This document shows, piece by piece, positions 45,418 through 52,469 of a stretch of DNA of 64,000 nt; positions within the stretch are counted from its first letter, which is position 1, and every line of letters begins with the position of its first letter. The translations under genes were made by a program, and so were the position numbers. The stretch is taken from positions 1-64,000 of the IMG/VR virus record IMGVR_UViG_3300024262_006558; one strand, written 5' to 3'. This stretch comes from a virus. The notes below the pieces were generated by a model that did not search any database, had not been told where the DNA came from, and worked only from the letters and a program-made list of their open reading frames with translations.

Positions 45418-45705
45418 TTAAAATCTTAATGATAAGTTTATTTGACCTTTTTCTAATAGCTTGCGTCTTTCAATTCGCAATCTACTTATACATGCTGCGC
45501 ATATATGATAGTTTTCTGAATTAGTTAATTCTTCAAAGATCTCAAAGAAACCCCCTTCGCTAGCAAGGCAATGATCGCAACTTTGGAAGTAGTCTCTAGT
45601 ACTGGAATTCGTATAACTATACGGAGATCTAGTGCTTAAGTGAGCTATATCCTTTAAGTTTCTAATTCTTCTTGGGTCGAAATAAAATAGCTTTCTTTGC
45701 CCCAT
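45418..45705 (-). CDS. Small protein with two CxxC pairs
   Basis: 95 residues; CDHC (about 43-46) and CAAC (about 73-76) could bind a zinc ion, with a basic N- and C-terminus. It begins in the stop codon of the DnaE C-half (1-base overlap), so it is translated with that gene. The role is unknown. Confidence 0.65.
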   Translation of the reverse strand: MGQRKLFYFDPRRIRNLKDIAHLSTRSPYSYTNSSTRDYFQSCDHCLASEGGFFEIFEELTNSENYHICAACISRLRIERRKLLEKGQINLSLRF

Positions 45706-48092
45706 TACATTTGAGCAACCTCATCTATAGAAATCTGTTTTTTTCCACCAACTTCTTTCTTTCCAAAATTTAAAAACCCTGCATCATTCTTTTCTATCCT
45801 AGCTAGGTAAACACTATTCTTTTTCATGGACTTATAAAATATCTCAGCATCTTTACCAAACATCCTTAGAACTGTGTCCTTTACCCCGTCAGACACTTTA
45901 AGCACAAGCATGTTCTTACCGCCTTTAGTAGCGTCCATTCTTTTAGATTGTAAAATGAAATAGTAATCATCAACATCAACATATTCATTGATACTACTTA
46001 TCTCTCTACCCGCAGATTCAGTTATGATCTGTTTTATTTCTGTAGCTTTTTTGATATATGCTAAATCAACTCCGCACACATCCATAAACTCTTTATTCTT
46101 TTCAATATCGGTAGTCGCTACATAAGTATCCTCATTTGGCTTCAATTCTGATTCATAACTAGACGCTGAGAACAAGGTTAATTGTTTTGGATCAGCCTTC
46201 TTTCTCTTCTTTTTCTTAGCAAATAAATCACATAATTCTTCACGAGAATGAGACCAATCATCAAACACACCAGCTTTAACTGAGGCTTCGTATGGAGTCT
46301 TGCCAAACTTGCTAAAGTTAGCATCAAAGAAATGATATTTGGACACCGATTTAAAGTTAGTTTCTTTCTGAATTTTAAGAACTTCATTTAAATCACTATA
46401 TGCCGCATCACCCATACCATTAATCGCAGATAATCCCATTGATATTTCTTTTTCATCCGTAGTAGCCCATCTCCAAGAAGATTTTCTAGAAGGAGGTAGA
46501 ATATCTATACCTTTAGCTATAGCTGAAGATATTGCAGCATTTAACCATTCACGCTCCTTATCTTTACCTCCATTTGTCTTAGGGTGATTCAATAAAGAAG
46601 TGTAAAACTCTACTGGGTAATAATGTTTTAAATACAATGTTTGCATTGCCAAATAAGCATATGAAAGGGAGTGAGACTTGTTAAATGAATATCCTAAATA
46701 CTCGATCATCCATTCTTTAATCTTCTCTAAAGATTTTTCATCCATACCATTCTTAAGAGATCCATCCAAGAACATGTTCCAGTACTTTAAAAACCCTTTG
46801 TATGCTTTATTATCTTTTTCCTCTTCACTCAACGGAGGTCCCATAAACTCTCCATTTTCACCTTTCTTTCTAGAGGCTAAATCTTTCTGAATTAACTTAC
46901 TCGCCTTATCCATCGCACGTCTAAGTAAATCACCTTCACCTAAACTCATTCCAGCAAATTGATTTGCTATAAACATTACTTGCTCTTGGAAGATAAGTAC
47001 GCCATTACTTTCTGACAATATAGGCTCCAACCAAGGGTGTATATACTTAATCTCAGATGGAGCAAATTTATTTTTTATGTATTCACGATCAGCTCCGATA
47101 CCCATTGGACCTGGTCTAAATAACGCATTGGCCGCAACAAGTTCAGAAAACTTATCGATTCTTATCCCTTTAATCAATGAGTTCATACCAGCGGATTCAA
47201 ACTGAAAAATACCATGATTTAACCCAAGTCTCAACTCCTTATATAAATTAGCGTCTTCAATGTCAACATGATCCACTTTTTCCTGAACTTCTTTAAAGGT
47301 TTCTTCACCGTACTTAATCCGTATCAAATCAATAGCGTCCTTAATTACATTTAAAGTTTCAATCTTAAGACGGTCAAGCTTTAATATTCCTAAAGTTGAT
47401 AAATCCTTACCTGACTTGTCGGCCTCTTGAAAGGCCGTCACGATAGAATTCTCCTCACCCTTAGGCTTTGCTATAATATTAGTTGGAACATAGTTATAGC
47501 ATGGCCCTGGAGTTATTACAAGACCTGCCGCGTGCTGCCCTATACCTCTAATTTGCCCTTGAAGTTTAAGCGTGTGCTCTAATATGATCGCGTTCTCTGG
47601 ATCTGTCAACCAAGCCTTAACCCTAGTGCTGCACCCTGGATGTTCTGGATATTCCGTTAACCACTCTTCAAAAGAATCGTAATCTCCCAAACTTCCGCCC
47701 ATCTCTTTGGTGACCTGAAAAACTTCAGATTCAAAACCAGATGCTTCAGTTCCTTGATGAGCTTTTGTTACATCTTTAATACATCCTTTTTCATTGAATG
47801 TAGAGAATGTCCCTACGTTAAGTACTCTGTTTCTACCATACTTTTCATATAATATCTCATTCGTGACATGGTCTGTACCATTCATGAAGTCAATATCGAT
47901 GTCTGGCGGACTATTGTGTACTAAAATAGCCGTTTTTAAGCTGTTTTCACCGTTTTCTCCATTATTTATAAAGTCGATATCTATACAGTTTTTTGATGTT
48001 CCATAAAATAGATGGTCTTCATCAAAGGAAAGGTCATACACTTTACCTGAGTAATCGACTTTTCTAATATGTTTTATTTTACTTTTTTGCAT
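45705..48092 (-). CDS. dnaE: DNA polymerase III alpha C-half, preceded by C-intein (fractured dnaE)
   Basis: 795 residues. Residues 1-60 are a C-intein (GKVYDLSFDEDHLFY, then AILVHN), and splicing before S61 releases an extein beginning SPPDIDIDF, which carries the catalytic aspartates. The rest is the polymerase body: GQHAAGLVI, FRPGPMGIGADREY, FNKSHSLSYAYLA, then the helix-hairpin and OB-like region. It cannot work alone, since the palm and PHP parts are on the other gene (49564-51765). Its start overlaps the homing endonuclease gene by 14 bases. Rejoined, the polymerase would be 1374 residues. Confidence 0.93.
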   Translation of the reverse strand: MQKSKIKHIRKVDYSGKVYDLSFDEDHLFYGTSKNCIDIDFINNGENGENSLKTAILVHNSPPDIDIDFMNGTDHVTNEILYEKYGRNRVLNVGTFSTFNEKGCIKDVTKAHQGTEASGFESEVFQVTKEMGGSLGDYDSFEEWLTEYPEHPGCSTRVKAWLTDPENAIILEHTLKLQGQIRGIGQHAAGLVITPGPCYNYVPTNIIAKPKGEENSIVTAFQEADKSGKDLSTLGILKLDRLKIETLNVIKDAIDLIRIKYGEETFKEVQEKVDHVDIEDANLYKELRLGLNHGIFQFESAGMNSLIKGIRIDKFSELVAANALFRPGPMGIGADREYIKNKFAPSEIKYIHPWLEPILSESNGVLIFQEQVMFIANQFAGMSLGEGDLLRRAMDKASKLIQKDLASRKKGENGEFMGPPLSEEEKDNKAYKGFLKYWNMFLDGSLKNGMDEKSLEKIKEWMIEYLGYSFNKSHSLSYAYLAMQTLYLKHYYPVEFYTSLLNHPKTNGGKDKEREWLNAAISSAIAKGIDILPPSRKSSWRWATTDEKEISMGLSAINGMGDAAYSDLNEVLKIQKETNFKSVSKYHFFDANFSKFGKTPYEASVKAGVFDDWSHSREELCDLFAKKKKRKKADPKQLTLFSASSYESELKPNEDTYVATTDIEKNKEFMDVCGVDLAYIKKATEIKQIITESAGREISSINEYVDVDDYYFILQSKRMDATKGGKNMLVLKVSDGVKDTVLRMFGKDAEIFYKSMKKNSVYLARIEKNDAGFLNFGKKEVGGKKQISIDEVAQM
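47913..48092 (-). other. Split-intein C-terminal fragment (60 residues)
   Basis: Starts at M1 and ends HN before the +1 Ser. Block F (VYDLSFDEDHLFYG) and block G (ILVHN) are visible, but about 22 extra residues lie between them, including CIDIDFINNG. Typical split C-inteins of 35-45 residues have only a few there. Confidence 0.9.
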
Positions 48093-49140
48093 CTATAATT
48101 CTTTTAACTCTATCTATAACTAACTTCTGATTATCTTTCCAGTCTTTTTCCCAAATCTCAACGTAAGTACAGCTATATTCTTTCTCTATCAAAGATACCT
48201 TTACCTCTTCTTCTTTCCAAATGTCTTGAGCTATCTTTTTTTTATGCTTATGAAAATAATCATGACTATAAATATCTGGATTGCAATGCCAATAATCCCC
48301 TTGAATCTCTATTACTATATTATATTCTTTATTAAAAAAGTCTACTCTATAATTCCTTTTAGTGTCATAATTAATAAAGTTCGCCTGTTTATTTCCTGAT
48401 GCGTAATAAAATGAATCTTTAATTTCAGGAATCTTAACCAATTCTTTTACTACTTGTATTTCCAGATTTGAAACTCCTCCAGAAAAATTTGCTCTATTTT
48501 CATTTTGCCATTCATCAGAGTAAAACAAATTCTCAACCCCATATTTTATCATCATAGAATCGGTTACTGCTGAATAGTGAGAGCCTCTATTTAGAAATGA
48601 ATCATGACCGTATCTCTCATTCATGGTGGAAACAATCTTTTTATGTATATTTGGAGATTGTATTGGAGCCCTTAACCCAGTTGTGCCTAAGTTTTTATTT
48701 AAAGTCTTTCCGTATTTTTCTCTATACTCTTTTGTTTTATAATAAAGCGACTTGTATTCCTTTTCTCTAAGAGGGTGCCCTAATTCATAGAAATACTTCC
48801 CTCCTCTAGCTGGGTGTAGCTCTAAAACACTTTCCTTATCCAGGAATTTATCATAGTACTTAACTTTTAAATTAGAAAGACTTTCAAGTGACCCATCTTC
48901 CATCTGAAGTTTAATAACCCATCTCCCTCTATGTTTTGCATGAACCACAGAATCGACTGTATCTCCAGAGATCGTTTCCAATCCAATAAATGATGAAAGT
49001 GACACATTTAGAGGTGTCTTATATTTCCATATGTCTAAATCAGCCTGAGTTGGATCTATAAAGCCATAAAACTCTTTTATAGCTTTGTCTAGATCTTTTT
49101 TGGTGTCAAAATTATTACTTAGTAAATATTCTTTTGTCAT
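48079..49140 (-). CDS. Vsr-like homing endonuclease within the dnaE fracture
   Basis: 353 residues. The C-terminal 80 residues have a Vsr-fold nuclease core: YRVDFFNKEYN, VIEIQGDYWHCNPD (E278, D282, H285), then VEIWEKDWK. The middle (about 160-220) carries repeated HTH-like motifs (KIVSTMNERYGHDSF; MIKYGVENLFYS) typical of phage homing nucleases. It would cut intein-free dnaE alleles to spread the element. It has its own late-type box 15 bases upstream and overlaps the DnaE C-half. The arrangement is that of the 'fractured genes' known from marine metagenomes. Confidence 0.87.
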   Translation of the reverse strand: MTKEYLLSNNFDTKKDLDKAIKEFYGFIDPTQADLDIWKYKTPLNVSLSSFIGLETISGDTVDSVVHAKHRGRWVIKLQMEDGSLESLSNLKVKYYDKFLDKESVLELHPARGGKYFYELGHPLREKEYKSLYYKTKEYREKYGKTLNKNLGTTGLRAPIQSPNIHKKIVSTMNERYGHDSFLNRGSHYSAVTDSMMIKYGVENLFYSDEWQNENRANFSGGVSNLEIQVVKELVKIPEIKDSFYYASGNKQANFINYDTKRNYRVDFFNKEYNIVIEIQGDYWHCNPDIYSHDYFHKHKKKIAQDIWKEEEVKVSLIEKEYSCTYVEIWEKDWKDNQKLVIDRVKRIIDAKK

Positions 49141-49155
49141 AATGAAATCTTTATC

Positions 49156-49163
49156 TATAAATA
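49156..49163 (-). promoter_or_regulatory. TATTTATA box before the homing endonuclease
   Basis: TATTTATA on the minus strand, 15 bases before the ATG at 49140, identical in spacing to those before the terminase and repeat-protein genes. Confidence 0.55.
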
Positions 49164-49182
49164 GGTAAGGATTTTATAAATA

Positions 49183-49500
49183 TTAAATTTTGGGAATGCC
49201 TTTCCATAATTTAACATTTACAAACTCTCTATTTTGATCTTGGAATGATTCTGTCAGTGAGTTATAGTAACACATTTCAACTGTTATGTATTCATCTCCT
49301 ATATTGGCTCCTAAAACATCTTCTTGATACACTCTTTTTACTACACATAGAAAACTACCTTGATACGATCCGTTATCAATAAGTTCACCTTCTTCATTTA
49401 AACCATCCAATGGTATGTGTGTTTTAAAATTCTCCCACTTATCCATAGAAGTAGAAGTTGTGTTTATTTTATCTGGTTCTCTAATTTCAAATTTTTCCAT
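49183..49500 (-). CDS. Unknown protein inside the dnaE fracture, 105 residues
   Basis: Lies between the N-half and the endonuclease gene. It appears beta-rich and soluble (SFLCVVKRVYQEDVLGANIG, EYITVEMCYYN), with no nuclease or intein motif. It may be cargo carried by the element or an ordinary phage gene displaced there. No family recognised. Confidence 0.6.
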   Translation of the reverse strand: MEKFEIREPDKINTTSTSMDKWENFKTHIPLDGLNEEGELIDNGSYQGSFLCVVKRVYQEDVLGANIGDEYITVEMCYYNSLTESFQDQNREFVNVKLWKGIPKI

Positions 49501-49563
49501 TTTAAAATTTCAATTTATCTGATATGAACCCTTTTTTAGACCCAACTAATTCTTGAATAAATT

Positions 49564-51765
49564 TTATTTAACAAACAAAATATCAGTTTCTAAAATATCA
49601 TCCACCCTTATCTCCATTCTTTCACCCTCTCTTTCTACGGGAACTATATGATTACCAGTTAACTTAATTACAGCACCATCCTCTGTTTCTATTTCATAAA
49701 CAGATTCATCCGCCCCAATCTCTCTCACATGCATCTGAACTAACTCTCCTTTACCTGTTGATGTTTCTACTGGATCACCTACTTCAAGGTCTACCACGCT
49801 TTTATAAGTGCCATCTTTCATCAAAACTGTACAGTCATCAGTAAGGCAATCTCTAGATGGATTCAAGAAACGCTCGAAATATAAATCAAACCTAATTGGA
49901 TCAATCTTAATAATATCAAGGCACCAAGAGAGCAAGCTTCCTGCGGCAGATCCACGCGCAGGACCGATGTCATATCCCCTCTTTCTATATTCTCTAATTA
50001 TCTCCCAATTAACCAAGAAATAATCAAGCATCTTCTTTGACTCAATTACTTCAAGCTCATACTCTAATCTATCAAAGTACTCCTTCATTTTCTCTTCAGT
50101 CATTTCAACTATACCACTCTTTTTATAGTAGCCTAGTTTTTGTTTTAATTTAGCATGAGCTAATTTAGTTATTATACCTTTAGTGGTAGTTTCCTTGAAG
50201 TAATCTAAAACATCTTGAGTAGGTTCGTATTGAGGATATTTCTCAACACCAATTTCGAAATCATAATTACATTTACTAGCAATCTCTAAAGTGTTATCTA
50301 AACATATATTAACAAAACTCTCAGGATAGTTGAAATCTCTATCAGAATTTAGTTTTTGGAAATCAGCGCGTCTAAAATAGTACATCTTTCTATTCTCTTT
50401 CAAGAAAGCATTATCTATAGACGTTCTCTGTTTGATAGATGTGACTACATCTTGCAAAACAGCATCTTCCTCTTTAGGGTAGAAAGTGTCATTTGTAAGT
50501 ATTGGCTTTACATTGTAATACTTCATCATTTTAATCATGAATACATTGTAAGCTCTTTGTTGAGAAGAACCGTTAAATTGTAATTCAATATAAAAATCTT
50601 CCCCAAACTCTTTTTCAAACTTCTGAAACAACTGTTCAGCTTTTCTTTCTTCACCCCTTTGTACTAAGTGGGAGAATACGCTATCCTCGGAAGAAGTTGT
50701 AACTATTAAACCTTCTTTGTGCTTAAGTAACCATTCAGTTTTAATTCTACCTTTTTGGTAATAACCTTCAGTGTTCGCCTTATAAAGAAGTAGATTCAGA
50801 TTTTTATAACCTTCTTCATTCTTTATATATATTTTTTGCTTAAATGATTCCCCTTGAGCTCTTCCCTCTTCTACATCACCAATTTTCTCATTAAGATAAA
50901 GGTCTATTCCTAATATAGGTTTTATACCAGCCTCTTTACATGCTTGGTAAAATTCGAAAGTACCAGACATTGTAGAGGAATCGGTGATAGCCATAGACTC
51001 ATGACCATACTCCTTTGCTATCTTAATGTAATCTTTAACTGATCCAGCCCCCTCAAGTATAGAGTGGAATGTATGTAAGCATAGTGGAACAATTGGGCGC
51101 TCTCCGCCTTCGGATTCTTTTTTGTCGGCTTTTTCAAGCATCTCTTGAAGAGATGCTTCAACATCAACTTCTTCGTAATCTCCTGAATAATTAAACCAAC
51201 CGATCTCTTGAAGCTTGAAGAAACATTTAGCTAACGCCTCAACATCTACAAGTGCATCATGGGCATCTTGGAAAGCTGTATTAAATAGTTTTAAATATAA
51301 CTCACTTAAAGTAGGCCATTTATATCCACCACCTCTCTTTTTGGGAACCTTACAGAAATCTACAGTAGTGTTTTTTGTACATATATGCCTAATCTTCTGT
51401 ACAAAATTAGGCATACCTAAACGAGTATACTCACATCCCACAATTTTTTCATCAAAAGAAATATTGTGAGCAATAAGATATCTAGACCCTTGAAGATCTT
51501 CCGAGAACATATTAAGAGCTACTTCTAGATCTATACCTTCTTGTTCTGCTCTCTCTGTTGTGACCCTGTGTATATTGGACGCTTCTATCGGTATTGTATA
51601 ACCATCAGGCCTGATAACAATGCTTTCAGTTTTTATACAATTATAATCCTTATCATAAACCTTCCATGCAATTTGGACCATTCTTGGCCAATTGTCAAAG
51701 TCAGTTAATGGAGCGTTATATTTTTTTGGAAGACCTGTAGTCTCCGTATCAAATACTATATACAT
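49564..51765 (-). CDS. dnaE: DNA polymerase III alpha N-half with fused DnaQ exonuclease, ending in N-intein (fractured dnaE)
   Basis: 733 residues. Residues 1-190 are an intact DnaQ exonuclease (VFDTETTGL, HNISFD, HDALVD). From about 225 a PHP domain begins (CLHTFHSILEGAGS, AITDSSTMSG), then the polymerase N-part up to GPARGSAAGSLLSW and FERFLNPSRD (residue 639). The following Cys is the first residue of a 94-residue N-intein, and the frame then stops, so the catalytic PDIDIDF segment is missing and lies on 45705-48092. A host-type promoter stands 24 bases upstream. Confidence 0.94.
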   Translation of the reverse strand: MYIVFDTETTGLPKKYNAPLTDFDNWPRMVQIAWKVYDKDYNCIKTESIVIRPDGYTIPIEASNIHRVTTERAEQEGIDLEVALNMFSEDLQGSRYLIAHNISFDEKIVGCEYTRLGMPNFVQKIRHICTKNTTVDFCKVPKKRGGGYKWPTLSELYLKLFNTAFQDAHDALVDVEALAKCFFKLQEIGWFNYSGDYEEVDVEASLQEMLEKADKKESEGGERPIVPLCLHTFHSILEGAGSVKDYIKIAKEYGHESMAITDSSTMSGTFEFYQACKEAGIKPILGIDLYLNEKIGDVEEGRAQGESFKQKIYIKNEEGYKNLNLLLYKANTEGYYQKGRIKTEWLLKHKEGLIVTTSSEDSVFSHLVQRGEERKAEQLFQKFEKEFGEDFYIELQFNGSSQQRAYNVFMIKMMKYYNVKPILTNDTFYPKEEDAVLQDVVTSIKQRTSIDNAFLKENRKMYYFRRADFQKLNSDRDFNYPESFVNICLDNTLEIASKCNYDFEIGVEKYPQYEPTQDVLDYFKETTTKGIITKLAHAKLKQKLGYYKKSGIVEMTEEKMKEYFDRLEYELEVIESKKMLDYFLVNWEIIREYRKRGYDIGPARGSAAGSLLSWCLDIIKIDPIRFDLYFERFLNPSRDCLTDDCTVLMKDGTYKSVVDLEVGDPVETSTGKGELVQMHVREIGADESVYEIETEDGAVIKLTGNHIVPVEREGERMEIRVDDILETDILFVK
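49567..49848 (-). other. Split-intein N-terminal fragment (94 residues)
   Basis: C1 follows NPSRD; block A is CLTDDCTVLMKDG, block B is LTGNHIVPV with the catalytic T-x-x-H. It ends at a stop codon after ILFVK, with no homing endonuclease or C-terminal blocks. Confidence 0.92.
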
Positions 51766-51789
51766 GGATTGTTATTTTTACTTAGATAA

Positions 51790-51821
51790 CAAAAATATGC
51801 AATCCACTTATGATTTACAAG
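51790..51821 (-). promoter_or_regulatory. Host-type promoter for dnaE N-half (CTTG-N20-TATTTTTG)
   Basis: On the minus strand CTTG (51821-51818), exactly 20 bases, then TATTTTTG (51797-51790), giving a short leader before the ATG at 51765. Same element as at ssb and 10832-10863. Confidence 0.62.
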
Positions 51822-51832
51822 AAAAACTTGTA

Positions 51833-52099
51833 TTATGATTTGTGAAGATCTAAATTTCTTTTTACAACTAAGAAAAAAGAAATTATTATAAATGATGCAA
51901 ATAAAGCTATAGGGGGGAAGTTTAAAAACCAATACACCACGGAAGTCATAAGAAAATGACTAAAACCCGCCATCAATCCATAGTTGACCACTTTATACGT
52001 AGCTTTGTTTTCTTTAATATAATGAGCCCCAGCCATAATAAAGCCGAATAACATTAAAAAAACAGGTACAAGTAATGCGATTGTGATAATATTGTTCAT
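51833..52099 (-). CDS. Small membrane protein, 88 residues
   Basis: Three hydrophobic segments: 4-26 (ITIALLVPVFLMLFGFIMAG), about 40-58 and 60-80 (IALFASFIIISFFLVV), with a basic end. No signature; a holin- or exclusion-type role is possible. No promoter seen in the 130 bases upstream. Confidence 0.65.
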   Translation of the reverse strand: MNNIITIALLVPVFLMLFGFIMAGAHYIKENKATYKVVNYGLMAGFSHFLMTSVVYWFLNFPPIALFASFIIISFFLVVKRNLDLHKS

Positions 52100-52148
52100 A
52101 GTAATTAAGTTTTAGTTTCAATTACTATAACGAAGATCTTCTTATAAT

Positions 52149-52176
52149 GTTTCCATAATGGAAACTTATTTTTTAC
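52149..52176 (+). other. Hairpin with T-run in a gap between minus-strand genes
   Basis: GTTTCCA-TAA-TGGAAAC stem (52149-52155 with 52159-52165) followed on the plus strand by TTATTTTTT. It reads as a plus-strand terminator, yet no plus-strand gene precedes it. The rest of the gap 52100-52229 holds nothing else I can identify. Confidence 0.4.
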
Positions 52177-52229
52177 AAGCTCATCTTCAAGAGGGGCGTA
52201 GGGCGATTTTTAAATATTATATTTTAGCA

Positions 52230-52469
52230 TCAATAGTCATTTTCACTATCTTGCCTCTGACATAAAATCCCTTTTCTTAAATCTTCACAAAGCTTTCTAA
52301 CCTCATTAATCTTACCCCTAGCTCTTATACTAGCTCGTCTACCTGTTTTGGATCTCAAGAATTTAGTGACATCCGCATCGGCGGAGTCAACTAATTCCTT
52401 TAAGTATTCCCAGTTTTGTCTGATTTCATAAAAATCAGTTTCCACTATTTCTTTCTTAGGCCTCCCCAT
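52230..52469 (-). CDS. Small basic protein downstream of portal, 79 residues
   Basis: Start chosen at 52469 (MGRPKKEIVE), overlapping the portal stop by 14 bases; a longer reading to 52535 is in frame but less likely. The C-terminal half (RARGKINEVRKLCEDLRKGIL) resembles the basic helix of small histone H1-like Bacteroidota proteins. Function unknown. Confidence 0.6.
   Translation of the reverse strand: MGRPKKEIVETDFYEIRQNWEYLKELVDSADADVTKFLRSKTGRRASIRARGKINEVRKLCEDLRKGILCQRQDSENDY

Noticed and set aside
45705-51765. dnaE break as a frameshift or sequencing error
   Set aside because: The halves carry complementary intein blocks at the break and are separated by two intact genes over about 1.5 kb; no single-base change could join them.
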